The notes beneath the pieces are model-generated. The model had not been told where the DNA came from. It was given only the letters and a program-made list of their open reading frames with translations, and searched no databases. A program made the translations under genes and the position numbers. Below, piece after piece: positions 17,736 to 26,313 of a DNA stretch of 64,000 nt (the first letter of the stretch is position 1; every line of letters starts with the position of its first letter). Source of the DNA: UBA11400 sp964473555 (lineage in GTDB: Bacteria; Bacteroidota; Rhodothermia; Balneolales; HLUCCA01); contig CAYYPL010000008.1 in assembly GCA_964473555.1 (NCBI GenBank), forward strand, positions 1 through 64,000. The letters are read 5' to 3'.

Positions 17736-18437
17736 ATGAAAAAGTTTTTACTTACAGTCACGATGTTGGTCGGTCTGAGTATGGTTTCACAGGCGCAGGA
17801 GGGTACTCTCGGCCTAACCGCTAATCTGTTGTTGCCACAGGGAGAGTTTCAGGAGACGATCGACGCAGTCGGTGGCGGCATCAGTTTTTATGGTGGATAT
17901 CAGTTTCGCGGATCACCTCTGTATTTGGGCGCTGAAATCGGATTGGCAAATTTCGGAACGGACAGTCGTACCGAGCCATGGAGTAATACGATTCCTGATT
18001 TAAAAATGGATGTTGATAATAACTACAATCTTCTTCAGGGACATCTGGTCGGACGTGTGCAGCCTCAGCGAACGGCATTTCAGCCATTTGTCGAGGGACT
18101 TGTGGGATTCAACTACTTCTTTACCGAAACCACGGTGAGCAGTAGAGGTGGAGCCAATGCCAACGAACCGATTGCATCGGACACCAACTACGAGGATTCA
18201 TCCTTGTCGTATGGAATAGGAGCAGGCGTGCAGTTTTTGGTATCACGTTTTGAGTCGGACGGAGTTCGGGGCAAGTTTTATATGTCCTTGTCGGGTCGAT
18301 ATCTACGTGGTGGAGAAGCCAGTTATCTGAAAAAAGGCTCCATCGAAATCACCGAGAACAGCCAGGTGATTTATAATCCATTGCAATCCCGAACCGATAT
18401 GTTTCTCATTTCCCTCGGGTTCATCGTCAAGCTTTAA
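17736..18437 (+). CDS. Outer membrane beta-barrel protein
   Basis: A 233-residue protein with a signal peptide (MKKFLLTVTMLVGLSMVSQAQ) and alternating beta-strand pattern with Gly/Tyr-rich segments (GGGISFYGGYQFRGSPLYLGAEIGL; FQPFVEGLVGFNYFF; SYGIGAGVQFLV), ending in the hydrophobic strand FLISLGFIVKL. This fits a small OmpA-like or porin-family barrel in the outer membrane. The start is the ATG at 17736, which gives a proper signal peptide; the frame is open 60 bases upstream but covers the promoter. A terminator follows. Confidence 0.8.
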   Translation: MKKFLLTVTMLVGLSMVSQAQEGTLGLTANLLLPQGEFQETIDAVGGGISFYGGYQFRGSPLYLGAEIGLANFGTDSRTEPWSNTIPDLKMDVDNNYNLLQGHLVGRVQPQRTAFQPFVEGLVGFNYFFTETTVSSRGGANANEPIASDTNYEDSSLSYGIGAGVQFLVSRFESDGVRGKFYMSLSGRYLRGGEASYLKKGSIEITENSQVIYNPLQSRTDMFLISLGFIVKL

Positions 18438-18477
18438 TCTGCACTTTACTATCTGATGGTTTAATCCGATTTTAGAG

Positions 18478-18510
18478 GGGTCGTTTCATGGTTTGAAGCG
18501 ACCCTTTTTT
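18478..18510 (+). terminator. Terminator after the beta-barrel gene
   Basis: gggtcgttt (18478-18486) pairs with aagcgaccc (18496-18504), one G-U pair, followed by six T. Confidence 0.85.
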
Positions 18511-18526
18511 AATACTGGATACATTT

Positions 18527-18991
18527 ATGACTGATTCTAATGACATGATTCCATCCGGAATCGATATTGCCGAGGAGGTGCGCGATGCCGTACAGGATTT
18601 ACTGCGTTTCGGGAAGCCGAATATCGCCGATGTGGTGGGTATCGAGTTCCTGAAACTGCATAAGGATGAGGTGGTGGCCCGGATGCCGGTGGATCGACGA
18701 ACTCATCAACCGTTCGGGATTCTGCACGGTGGGGCGTCTGTTCTATTGGCAGAGACGGTGTGCTCGCTGGGATCGTGGTTTCATATCGATCGTGAGACGC
18801 AAGCCGCTGTTGGAGTGGAGATCAACGCGAATCATTTGCGGTCGGTTCGGGATGGATACGTGTATGCGACCGGAAAACCGCTTCACAAGGGTGCCACGAC
18901 GCAGGTGTGGGAGATCAGAATTACCGACGATCAGGATCGCCTGGTGTGTATCAGTCGCTGTACCGTTGCGATTGTCCGCCGGCGTAATTGA
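18527..18991 (+). CDS. Hotdog-fold thioesterase (PaaI/YdiI type)
   Basis: A 154-residue hotdog thioesterase that would split a CoA thioester. The signature QPFGILHGGASVLLAETVCS (about 61-80) places the catalytic Glu on the central helix after the HGG turn, as in YdiI/MenI and PaaI. The strand VGVEINANHLRSVRDG is also typical. The substrate, such as dihydroxynaphthoyl-CoA or phenylacetyl-type CoA, is open. It is a single gene between the barrel terminator and a convergent operon. Confidence 0.85.
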   Translation: MTDSNDMIPSGIDIAEEVRDAVQDLLRFGKPNIADVVGIEFLKLHKDEVVARMPVDRRTHQPFGILHGGASVLLAETVCSLGSWFHIDRETQAAVGVEINANHLRSVRDGYVYATGKPLHKGATTQVWEIRITDDQDRLVCISRCTVAIVRRRN

Positions 18992-19119
18992 AATCGGAAA
19001 GAATTTACACTTTATCCACGAACTTTGGCTGGGTATAGCGTTGCCACTGCTGTTTTCTCCAGCACGATCACGTTGCCTGCGCATCTTCAAGTGACTGCAG
19101 GCCACGTCTTATCGGACAC

Positions 19120-19275
19120 TCAGAACAGGTAGAGTGCCAGGATCAGAACTACCACGATCAGGGATAAATAGAATCGTTTGATGTTCTTTCTGGGTTTTTT
19201 GAGTCCCATGACTTCTTTGAACATCATGTGGTCAAAGCCCAGCTTATAGTATTTTTCGTAGATTTTTGCTCTCAT
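19120..19275 (-). CDS. Small C-tail-anchored membrane protein, 51 residues
   Basis: A short reading frame begins 14 bases after the phzF-like gene ends, on the same strand. It encodes a charged N-terminal half (KIYEKYYKLGFDHMMFK, then GLKKPRKNIKRF) and a single hydrophobic C-terminal helix (YLSLIVVVLILALYLF). The layout suggests a tail-anchored inner membrane peptide with the basic part in the cytoplasm. The tight spacing behind phzF and FKBP genes supports translation. I know no family for it. Confidence 0.65.
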   Translation of the reverse strand: MRAKIYEKYYKLGFDHMMFKEVMGLKKPRKNIKRFYLSLIVVVLILALYLF

Positions 19276-19289
19276 TCAGCGGTGTACAC

Positions 19290-20222
19290 TTACAATTTTT
19301 CAGGTATCTGTGGACTGAGTGTCATGGTACCATCCAGAACGGTTACGGCCTGACCAGCAATTTGAAGGCTGTCCACTTCGCCCCGGTCTATGGTCATGAT
19401 CACATGGATAAGCCCTGGACGTCCCACAAATCGTCCCTGGCTCGCACGGAAGGTAAAGTATTTCTTTGTTTCATCCAGAAATCCGTTTTCCCAGAGAAAC
19501 ACGGCCATTGGACCGTTCGCTGATCCGGTTACCGGATCTTCAGCCACTCCCAACGATGGTGCAAAGAATCGCATGTGCCAGTCTATGTCTTTGTCGCCAG
19601 TGTCTGTAGTTACAACGGCGAATCCGCTCAAATCGTGTCTTTCTTTTAGTTTTCGAAGCAATAACATGTTGGGTTCGACCGATTTCAGCGAGTCGTAATT
19701 GCTGACCGGGACAAAACAATAACCGCTTCCAGTGATCTGAGGACGGACTTTCTTGCTCAGCTCGATTTCGGAGAGTCCGAGTGCGCCGCAAAGCATGGAA
19801 ATATCGTCCGGAAAAGGAAAGAATTTGGGTACGGGCAATGTGAATTTGATGTAGGGAAGCATGTCTTTCCACTCAACGTCCACGTTCAGTATACCAGACT
19901 TCGTCTCGACCATAAAACTTTGAGGCTCATCGACTTCTAGTCCGAACTCGCCTTCTTCGGCCAATGCATGGAACAGTGCGATAGTGGCATGTCCGCACAG
20001 ATCGACCTCTTGCGATGGAGTAAACCAGCGAATGCGCAGATCGGCTTCTTCCTCGTTGGTCGGTTTAAGGGCGAAGACCGTTTCAGAGACGTTCATTTCG
20101 TTGGCGATCTTCTGCATCTGATCGGAACTGAGTCCGTTGCCATCGATGACGACTCCAGCTGGATTACCAGTGAAGGGTTTGAGTGTGCAGGCATCGACTT
20201 GTTTGATGCGAATCGTATTCAT
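19290..20222 (-). CDS. PhzF family isomerase/epimerase
   Basis: A 310-residue PhzF-type protein. The N-terminal VDACTLKPFTGNPAGVVI and MNVSETVFAL, with the Glu46-equivalent catalytic acid in SETVF, are family hallmarks; LCGHATIALFHAL and the C-terminal EDPVTGSANGP complete the two-fold repeat. Despite the family name there is no phenazine cluster here, so the substrate is unknown. It lies between an FKBP lipoprotein gene (16 bases upstream) and the small membrane protein gene (14 bases downstream). Confidence 0.88.
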   Translation of the reverse strand: MNTIRIKQVDACTLKPFTGNPAGVVIDGNGLSSDQMQKIANEMNVSETVFALKPTNEEEADLRIRWFTPSQEVDLCGHATIALFHALAEEGEFGLEVDEPQSFMVETKSGILNVDVEWKDMLPYIKFTLPVPKFFPFPDDISMLCGALGLSEIELSKKVRPQITGSGYCFVPVSNYDSLKSVEPNMLLLRKLKERHDLSGFAVVTTDTGDKDIDWHMRFFAPSLGVAEDPVTGSANGPMAVFLWENGFLDETKKYFTFRASQGRFVGRPGLIHVIMTIDRGEVDSLQIAGQAVTVLDGTMTLSPQIPEKL

Positions 20223-20238
20223 GAGTTCAAAAAATTAA

Positions 20239-21072
20239 TCAGTTGGAAGTTACGACTTCAAGTAACTCGATGTCAAAGCGAAGTGTAGCATTTGCGGGTA
20301 TGGTACCTGGGATGCCGGTTGTACCGTAGGCCAGGTCGGCGGGAATAAACACGGTACGTTTTTCTCCCACCCGCATCTGGAGAATGATTTCGTCCCAGCC
20401 ACGAATTACTTCACCGGTACCAACGTTGAATTCAAACGGCTCTGATCGTAAATGTGAACTGTCGAACAGGGTTCCATCCTCAAGGAATCCTGCATAGTGT
20501 ACGCGCACCTGTTGCTGGGCGACCGGACTGGAGCCCTGTCCCTTTTGTAGAACGTGGTACTTGATTCCGGAATCGGTAGTCCGTAACCGGGCGGAATTGT
20601 GGTCCCAGGGCTGAGGCGGAGTGATGACCGACAACATTTCGACTTCGAATCGGAGGTTGGCGTTGGGTGGGATGATTCCCGGGATACCCCGCTCACCGTA
20701 GGCCAGGTCGGCGGGAGTGACCAACGTGCGTTTACCCCCTTCGCGCATGCCCTTGAGTCCGTGTTCGAAAGCCTGGATAGTTTGACCTTTGCCCAGTTGA
20801 AAGTTGATCGGTGTGTTTCGTTCGTAGGATGAATCGAAAACTTCCCCATTTTCTAAGTATCCGATGTAATGGGCAATGAAATAGAGACCGGAGTCGGCCG
20901 GGATGCCGGATCCAAGCTGGGTGTCTTTGATCGAGAGTCCGTTCTCGAGTGTCGTGTCTAACGCGACCGGAGCAGAAATGGTGGCCTGAGGGGATTCAGA
21001 TGAAGGTTCGGATGAACAGCCAACGATACTTAGTGAAAGAACAAATGCAGTAAAAACAGAAGATGATTTCAT
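20239..21072 (-). CDS. Lipoprotein with two FKBP-type prolyl isomerase domains
   Basis: A 277-residue periplasmic prolyl cis-trans isomerase, lipid-anchored (signal MKSSSVFTAFVLSLSIVGC, lipobox SIVGC). Two FKBP domains follow, about 45-135 and 165-275. Each shows the GxxFDSSxxR entrance loop (GEVFDSSYER; GTLFDSSHLR) and the LAYGxxGxPGxIPxNAxLRF end. The two are alike enough to be an old internal duplication. The role is folding or quality control of exported proteins. First gene of a three-gene minus-strand operon. Confidence 0.92.
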   Translation of the reverse strand: MKSSSVFTAFVLSLSIVGCSSEPSSESPQATISAPVALDTTLENGLSIKDTQLGSGIPADSGLYFIAHYIGYLENGEVFDSSYERNTPINFQLGKGQTIQAFEHGLKGMREGGKRTLVTPADLAYGERGIPGIIPPNANLRFEVEMLSVITPPQPWDHNSARLRTTDSGIKYHVLQKGQGSSPVAQQQVRVHYAGFLEDGTLFDSSHLRSEPFEFNVGTGEVIRGWDEIILQMRVGEKRTVFIPADLAYGTTGIPGTIPANATLRFDIELLEVVTSN

Positions 21073-21177
21073 GAAAATGGTTATTTCCCGCGAAAATTTA
21101 GATTAAAAATGTAACAGCCTCCATGCCAATGCGAAGGTGATAGGACACAAACGGCAGACAGGGTCAAATATTGGGAA

Positions 21178-22029
21178 TTATTTTGAAACTGTCGCATTCG
21201 ATTTTGCAATGGTCTGAACCAATCGCACCACGTCGTGGATGCCGTATTCGGAGCGGGATCTCATCTGAATCGCTTTGAGGAAACGATTCAGTGACTGGGT
21301 AGCAGGAAGTTCGTCGGTGAAGTCGAGGGATTCGACCGAAGGTGTTCCGGTTTGTGCGTAATAGGTCGCAGTGGCGGACTTCTTCAGGATGTCGGCTTCT
21401 AACAGACAAGAATCGCTGGATGCGAAACGAAGGTGTTGGTCAGAGGAGGCATATAGGGTGTGGTGCATCGAAGCCGTCGCCCCGTTGTCGAACTGGATCC
21501 ATGTGTTTCGTGTAATCGTCTGCTGGGGCTGCGCCACCGAATTGCACTCGAACCGGTAGACTCCGGAGTGTAACCAACGCAGGACCAGCGCCAGATCCTC
21601 CATCCAATAGTGATCCAGGCTCACAGGTGTTTCCATACTTTTGTAGCTCACCTGACGATTGATGTGCACGATTCCGGGTTTTGGAAGCTGTTCGATCATC
21701 CATAGTGAGACCGGATTGAAATACGACCAATTTGCGAACTGAAGTGTAGTGCCTGCTTCCTCAGACAAATGCTGCAAACGGATCAGGGCAGGGAGTTCGG
21801 TAGGGATTCGTCCCACCAAAAAACAATGCACGCCCTGCTTGGTGAGAGTCAGGGCGTTTTGTAATGCTTCGTGATCGTTAAGAATGATACAGGCATCGAC
21901 TTTTCCGATAGCTTTGATCGACCTGGTCAGCACGACCTTTTCGACCGATGGATGCGGGCGCAAGTAATGTTCCCACGTGGAATTGCGGTCAGCATCTCCG
22001 AGTAATCCAACGGTCAGAAGTTGGGCCAT
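21178..22029 (-). CDS. Gfo/Idh/MocA-like protein, probably degenerate
   Basis: A 283-residue protein with a Rossmann-like start (LTVGLLGDADRN) and the layout of Gfo/Idh/MocA oxidoreductases: VDACIILNDHEALQNALTLTKQG resembles their NAD domain. The motif where the family carries its catalytic EKP Lys reads VGRIPTEL here, and the glycine motif is not GxGxxG. So the protein may bind a nucleotide without oxidoreductase action. The family assignment is by pattern only. It lies 18 bases before the pspC gene end and could share its transcript. Confidence 0.55.
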   Translation of the reverse strand: MAQLLTVGLLGDADRNSTWEHYLRPHPSVEKVVLTRSIKAIGKVDACIILNDHEALQNALTLTKQGVHCFLVGRIPTELPALIRLQHLSEEAGTTLQFANWSYFNPVSLWMIEQLPKPGIVHINRQVSYKSMETPVSLDHYWMEDLALVLRWLHSGVYRFECNSVAQPQQTITRNTWIQFDNGATASMHHTLYASSDQHLRFASSDSCLLEADILKKSATATYYAQTGTPSVESLDFTDELPATQSLNRFLKAIQMRSRSEYGIHDVVRLVQTIAKSNATVSK

Positions 22030-22046
22030 GTTGGGTTGGAATCAGA

Positions 22047-22232
22047 TCAATAGTCGTTTGGCATAATGATTGCCAGGATGAAGTAGAACAGAATCGGTGA
22101 TCCGAAACCCACAATTGTAGCTATGACGAACAGTAACCGTATGATCGTGGAATCCATTCCGAAACGGTTTGCGAGTCCACCGCAAACACCCAAAAACTTC
22201 TTATCTGTGCTGGATTTAACTAAACGCGACAT
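22047..22232 (-). CDS. PspC domain protein
   Basis: A 61-residue stand-alone PspC domain: KKFLGVCGGLANRFGMDSTIIRLLFV followed by a membrane helix (FGSPILFYFILAIIM). PspC proteins sit in the inner membrane and take part in stress sensing. The start is the second of two in-frame ATGs (22232), because AGGAG lies 7 bases before it but only one base before the first ATG at 22238. Confidence 0.88.
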   Translation of the reverse strand: MSRLVKSSTDKKFLGVCGGLANRFGMDSTIIRLLFVIATIVGFGSPILFYFILAIIMPNDY

Positions 22233-22239
22233 AATCATT

Positions 22240-22244
22240 CTCCT
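22240..22244 (-). promoter_or_regulatory. Shine-Dalgarno AGGAG that decides the pspC start
   Basis: AGGAG on the minus strand is 7 bases before the ATG at 22232 and only 1 base before the in-frame ATG at 22238, so the inner start is used. Confidence 0.65.
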
Positions 22245-22286
22245 GGTTTGGTTTTGACTTAGTATAATCCTTCTGTACGATAAAAT

Positions 22287-23768
22287 CTATGGGTTGTTGT
22301 TAAAACTTGAGTACTCCTTAAGGTATTGTTTCAGCTTGATTTTCTTGGCGGTGCTGTCGCTGGTCATGTAGCGGATTTTGCCGTAAATCGGGCGTTCTGG
22401 ACCCCAGGGACGATCAAAACGGCCGAGAATCCAGAAAATACCGGAATAACTGTTCGGATCGCGGCCATCGATAGCGTACTTGTTGTTGAGTTCGATGAGG
22501 TAATCGAGCGCGGTTTCGGGAGAGGGCGTCCACTCCAGGATTTTTTTCCCCCAGAGCATACGAAGGTAGTTCTGAATCACTCCGTCGCGGACCAACTGCC
22601 GCTGCGCCGCATTCCAGATCGGATCGTGGGTTTTTGCCTGCTCAAACTCCTCGAACGTGTACACATGTTCGCGCGGATCCGAAGCGTGCTCGCGAAGGGT
22701 TTCGATGGCCCAATCGGGTAGTGACTCGAACTTGTCGTAGTTCGTAACATGATGGCAAAAATGAAACCCGACTTCACGCCAGGTAATCAGTTCATCGAGA
22801 AACGCGCCTACGTAATCGTGTCCGCCGAAGAATCCGTCGCGTGATCCGTTCTGATAGGTGATGTCATCCAGTGTCCATCCTGAAGGCTGCTTGCTTAGAG
22901 CCGCTGCGGTGACTTCATGTGCACAGATCTTCCCATAATGCAACCATGGACTCAGGCTGCTTGCCGCGTTTTCGTCCGGTTCGTTGCGAAATTCGGCATA
23001 TTTTTGGAGTCGATGTGTGATAAAATGGTTCATTTCATGCAGTGCGGCCTCCCGAGTCCCCGAAATGGTCAACGCCTTCACCGAATGATCGATCGACAGG
23101 TTCGCAATCGAGGCGGGAATGTCGGCGTAGTACGGTGACGCGTCGGGATATCGATCCAGAAACGCTGAAGGAAGTGTAATAGAGTCACGATTCTTGAGAT
23201 CATCCAGCGGACTCTCCTTCGGTTGATGCTGCCAAGCCTGCACAAACGTTTTCTGCATCAGCTTCCTGAAAATGTAAGCCGAATATGCTGCTTTGTCCGA
23301 CATTGCCATTGGAATGATACCGTTCGAATCGATCGTGATGTACGGAACTCCTACTTTCCGGGCCATCAGTCGGTTATAAGGACGAATGATGTACACCGGA
23401 TACTCGTCTGCAATCACCAGGCACGCCCGTTCGGCCAGTGCTTCAACCAGTCCGGAACCCTCGGCAGGGCGTTGCTCCAGATAACTATAAAAATTGAATC
23501 CATTTGCCGTGCAGAACTCCTGGTTCTCCTTCATTCCCTGCACCAAAAACGTGTGCGTGCGGTCCGATGCCCAGGGGATATCGCAGCTGAGTCCCTCGTA
23601 AATCACTAGCGGTTTGTTCAGTTTATTCGCGTACGCCACGGCATACTCCAGGGCAAAATTGTACTGTAGTCGTCGGTTGATCGACATCCAGTACAGTACA
23701 TAATCGCCCTCGGGATTCGGTTCGGCGGCGTTACGTTTAAAAACCCGTAACGAATTGATGTTCTTCAT
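22287..23768 (-). CDS. phrB: Class II CPD photolyase
   Basis: A 493-residue photolyase repairing cyclobutane pyrimidine dimers with blue light and FAD. The class II pattern is clear: VLYWMSINRRLQYNFALEYA at the N-terminus and, near the C-terminus, MLWGKKILEWTPSPETAL followed by GRDPNSYSGIFWILGRFDRPW. The length fits. It sits between pspC and mscL, all on the minus strand, with about 100 bases to mscL that hold an imperfect hairpin. Confidence 0.93.
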   Translation of the reverse strand: MKNINSLRVFKRNAAEPNPEGDYVLYWMSINRRLQYNFALEYAVAYANKLNKPLVIYEGLSCDIPWASDRTHTFLVQGMKENQEFCTANGFNFYSYLEQRPAEGSGLVEALAERACLVIADEYPVYIIRPYNRLMARKVGVPYITIDSNGIIPMAMSDKAAYSAYIFRKLMQKTFVQAWQHQPKESPLDDLKNRDSITLPSAFLDRYPDASPYYADIPASIANLSIDHSVKALTISGTREAALHEMNHFITHRLQKYAEFRNEPDENAASSLSPWLHYGKICAHEVTAAALSKQPSGWTLDDITYQNGSRDGFFGGHDYVGAFLDELITWREVGFHFCHHVTNYDKFESLPDWAIETLREHASDPREHVYTFEEFEQAKTHDPIWNAAQRQLVRDGVIQNYLRMLWGKKILEWTPSPETALDYLIELNNKYAIDGRDPNSYSGIFWILGRFDRPWGPERPIYGKIRYMTSDSTAKKIKLKQYLKEYSSFNNNP

Positions 23769-23871
23769 GATAAAATGGTTGTTCTTTCACACAACTAAGG
23801 CCGTAACCGGGGTAAACGTTCCCGGAAACGGCCTGTAATTTGCCTAAAAAACAGCAGTAAAGCAGAAGAGA

Positions 23872-24285
23872 CTACTTTCCGGACTTCAACAGATCGCGGA
23901 TTTCGGCCAGAAGTTTCTCCTCGTTAGAAGGCGCTGGCGGTGATGGAGTGGCCGCAGGTTTTGCTTCCTCTCTCTTCTTCAGCGAGTTCATCAATTTGAT
24001 AGCCACAAAAATCGCAAAAGCGATAATCAGGAAGTCCACCACATTCTGGATGAACATGCCATATCGGATAGTCACTTCCGCCACATCGCCCTGCGCTTTC
24101 TGTATCACCAAAGACAGAGCAGAAAAATCGACTCCACCGATAAGAATTCCCAAAGGCGGCATAATCACATCATTCACAAATGAAGAAACAATCTTGCCGA
24201 ATGCCGCTCCGATGATAATACCCACGGCCATATCGACCACATTTCCGCGCATCGCGAATTCTTTAAACTCTTTCATCATACTCAT
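23872..24285 (-). CDS. mscL: Large-conductance mechanosensitive channel MscL
   Basis: A 137-residue channel that opens under hypo-osmotic shock. It has the family N-terminus (KEFKEFAMRGNVVDMAVGIIIGAAFGKIV), TM1, a periplasmic loop, TM2 (VVDFLIIAFAIFVAI) and a charged C-terminal helix ending in EIRDLLKS. The first ATG at 24285 has CAGGA 6 bases upstream. Confidence 0.95.
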   Translation of the reverse strand: MSMMKEFKEFAMRGNVVDMAVGIIIGAAFGKIVSSFVNDVIMPPLGILIGGVDFSALSLVIQKAQGDVAEVTIRYGMFIQNVVDFLIIAFAIFVAIKLMNSLKKREEAKPAATPSPPAPSNEEKLLAEIRDLLKSGK

Positions 24286-24399
24286 AATAGGTCCTGTTCA
24301 GGTTTAGTTACGTAGTTAATGCTGACAATTCAATTAAAGTTTAATTTGATGGCATCCTGCTAAATAATCAAGTGCTTTTTCGTGAACCAAAAAAAATAT

Positions 24400-24427
24400 T
24401 TGATTGATACTAAATTAGTAGTATTAT
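24400..24427 (+). promoter_or_regulatory. blaI promoter with an operator in the spacer
   Basis: TTGATT (24400-24405) and TATTAT (24422-24427) are 16 bases apart and look like -35/-10 boxes. A perfect 13-base palindrome, tactaaattagta (24408-24420), fills the spacer. BlaI/MecI repressors bind such dyads with TAC/GTA half-sites, so autorepression is likely. Inferred from position. Confidence 0.5.
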
Positions 24428-24467
24428 AACAGTAGGACTTGCAAACAACACGAATAAACCTTGAATT

Positions 24468-24845
24468 ATGGCTAGAAAACCAACTTTAATGCTCGGCGAC
24501 TCTGAAATGGAAGTGCTGAATCATGTCTGGGAGCTTCGTGAGGCTACAGTTGCTCAGGTACATGAGCAGATTCTGAATGAGCGGAAGGTAGCTTACACGA
24601 CTGTAATGACTGTGATGCAGAATCTGACAAAAAAAGGATATCTGAACTTTCACAAAGATGGGGCGACCTACATTTACACGGCAGCCAAGGATCCGTCGAA
24701 GGTTCGCATGGACTTTTTGGGTCACTTGATCAACAAAGTATTCAAGGGATCGCCAGCGGCCATGATGCAGACGCTGGTTGAGTCGGAAGACATCTCGGAA
24801 ACCGAAAAAGATGAGATTCGATCGATGATCGACTCGATGGAATGA
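24468..24845 (+). CDS. BlaI/MecI/CopY family repressor
   Basis: A 125-residue winged-helix repressor. The family N-terminus is evident (LGDSEMEVLNHVWELREATVAQVHEQI, then VAYTTVMTVMQNLTKKGYL). The C-terminal dimer helices end with SETEKDEIRSMIDSME. It pairs with the M56 peptidase gene 8 bases downstream, the standard BlaI-BlaR layout: when the sensor is activated the repressor is cleaved. Confidence 0.93.
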   Translation: MARKPTLMLGDSEMEVLNHVWELREATVAQVHEQILNERKVAYTTVMTVMQNLTKKGYLNFHKDGATYIYTAAKDPSKVRMDFLGHLINKVFKGSPAAMMQTLVESEDISETEKDEIRSMIDSME

Positions 24846-24853
24846 GGTGAAGT

Positions 24854-26257
24854 ATGGAATTTTTAGCTCAACTTGGAACTCAATTCTGGAGCGTGGTCAT
24901 GGTACCGACGCTGCTTTGGACGGTAATGGTGTATCCGGTATGGATGGTACTGCGCAAAATTGAAATGCATCCCACGGCTGCGTATTATTTGCGCATGGTC
25001 CTGTACTTTTCATTGCCTGTGAGCGTGGTCGTGGTGTATGGTCTGGGACTGCTGTTTGAGTCCGGATGGTTGTCGGGCTCGATGCTGGGTAGTGAGACGC
25101 TGGTCGGAGGACTAATCGTGTTGCAGGAACTGGTAGTTGGTCCGTCGGCAGGGAGCTCGTGGCTGATGGGCGTAGCCGGGTTAGTGGCGATGTTCGTGGC
25201 TGGGAGCGCGGTATGGGGGGCGGTGGAGTTGATCCACGCGATCCGTACCCTGAAACGCTACGAATTGACCGGAGCGATGCACGCAGATTTGGGTGTGTAT
25301 CAGCAACTGGACCGTGTCCGTGCCGAAATGGGTGTTAGAAAATCCGTGCATCTGTATCGATCTCCCGAAACCGAAGTGCCGTTCACATACGGACACATTC
25401 GTCCGGTAATTGTGCTCCCCGAGACCATGTCGGTGGACGTGAACACCGAAACTATTTTGATCCATGAAATGGTCCACATCCGCCGGGCAGATTATCTGAC
25501 CCACATCGTAGAGCGATTGGTGTATTGGATGTTCGCCGGACATCCATTGCTGCGTGTCATAGGACGGGAAATTCTGGATTTACGAGAGATGTCGGTCGAT
25601 GCCGAGGTTTTGGCCCGAACCGGGGGCAAAGCATCGGACTATGCCCGCATCTTATTTGACTTTGCGTACGCAAAACAGGAACCACGGTTGTCGGCGGCGT
25701 TGTCGATGGCGGTGAATGAATCAAGGGTAAAAGAAAGGATACAACGAATGAGTCGTTTTAAGAAAACCGCATCTGAGCTGGCGTTGGTTCGTCGTCGTGG
25801 ATGGATGATGGCCATGGCCGTGATGGTGCTTACAGTAGGAATGGTGGCATGTACCGAATCAGCGTTCAATGCGGATGCCGGAGATGCTGAAATCAGTGCG
25901 AGTGAAGCGCTGAAAGATATCAAAGAAGTAACTCCGAGAACCGTAGAGGGAGAACCGGAAGTATTCATCGTAGTGGAAAAAATGCCAGAGCCAATAGGTG
26001 GTATGAAGGCAATCTACGACAGAGTCACTTACCCGGAAATGGCACGAAAAGCGGGTATTGAAGGCCGCGTGGTTGTCCAGTTCGTGGTTGACAAAGAAGG
26101 CAACGTGACCAATCCGCAGATCATCCGCGGCATTGGTGGTGGCTGCGACGAGGCTGCTCTGGAAGCCGTTAAAGATGTCAAGTTTACACCTGGAACACAG
26201 CGAGGACAAAACGTTGCGGTACAATTTCAGTTACCGATCGTGTTCAGACTGTCATAA
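24854..26257 (+). CDS. M56 (BlaR1-like) membrane peptidase fused to a TonB C-terminal domain
   Basis: A 467-residue membrane protein. N-terminal helices (about 14-34, 45-70, 103-127) precede a zinc peptidase domain with HEMVH at 204-208 and a downstream acidic ligand candidate in LREMSVDAEV. Another membrane helix (about 313-333) follows, then a linker with PEPIGG and a TonB C-terminal domain (about 385-467: YPEMARKAGIEGRVVVQFVV). There is no penicillin-binding sensor domain, so beta-lactam sensing is unlikely. Such fusions are frequent in Bacteroidota; the signal and the transporter touched by the TonB domain are unknown. Confidence 0.9.
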   Translation: MEFLAQLGTQFWSVVMVPTLLWTVMVYPVWMVLRKIEMHPTAAYYLRMVLYFSLPVSVVVVYGLGLLFESGWLSGSMLGSETLVGGLIVLQELVVGPSAGSSWLMGVAGLVAMFVAGSAVWGAVELIHAIRTLKRYELTGAMHADLGVYQQLDRVRAEMGVRKSVHLYRSPETEVPFTYGHIRPVIVLPETMSVDVNTETILIHEMVHIRRADYLTHIVERLVYWMFAGHPLLRVIGREILDLREMSVDAEVLARTGGKASDYARILFDFAYAKQEPRLSAALSMAVNESRVKERIQRMSRFKKTASELALVRRRGWMMAMAVMVLTVGMVACTESAFNADAGDAEISASEALKDIKEVTPRTVEGEPEVFIVVEKMPEPIGGMKAIYDRVTYPEMARKAGIEGRVVVQFVVDKEGNVTNPQIIRGIGGGCDEAALEAVKDVKFTPGTQRGQNVAVQFQLPIVFRLS

Positions 26258-26281
26258 GCTGACAATAACTGACCCTATGCG

Positions 26282-26313
26282 AGGGATGGCGGTGGATACC
26301 GTCATCCCTTTTT
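26282..26313. terminator. Terminator between convergent blaR-tonB and fatty acid hydroxylase genes
   Basis: agggatggcgg (26282-26292) pairs with ccgtcatccct (26299-26309), one G-T pair, followed by a T run that touches the stop codon of the minus-strand gene. Confidence 0.88.

Noticed and set aside
19290..20222. PhzF as a sign of phenazine biosynthesis
   Set aside because: No other phz gene is nearby; PhzF-like proteins are widespread with other roles.
23798..23834. Terminator between mscL and the photolyase gene
   Set aside because: aggccgt/acggcct with an inner ccggg/cccgg can form a stem, but no U tract follows in the direction of transcription.
24468..26257. BlaI/BlaR pair as a beta-lactam resistance locus
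   Set aside because: The sensor has no penicillin-binding domain and there is no beta-lactamase gene; the MBL-fold gene at 29.4 kb has no signal peptide and is unrelated in context.
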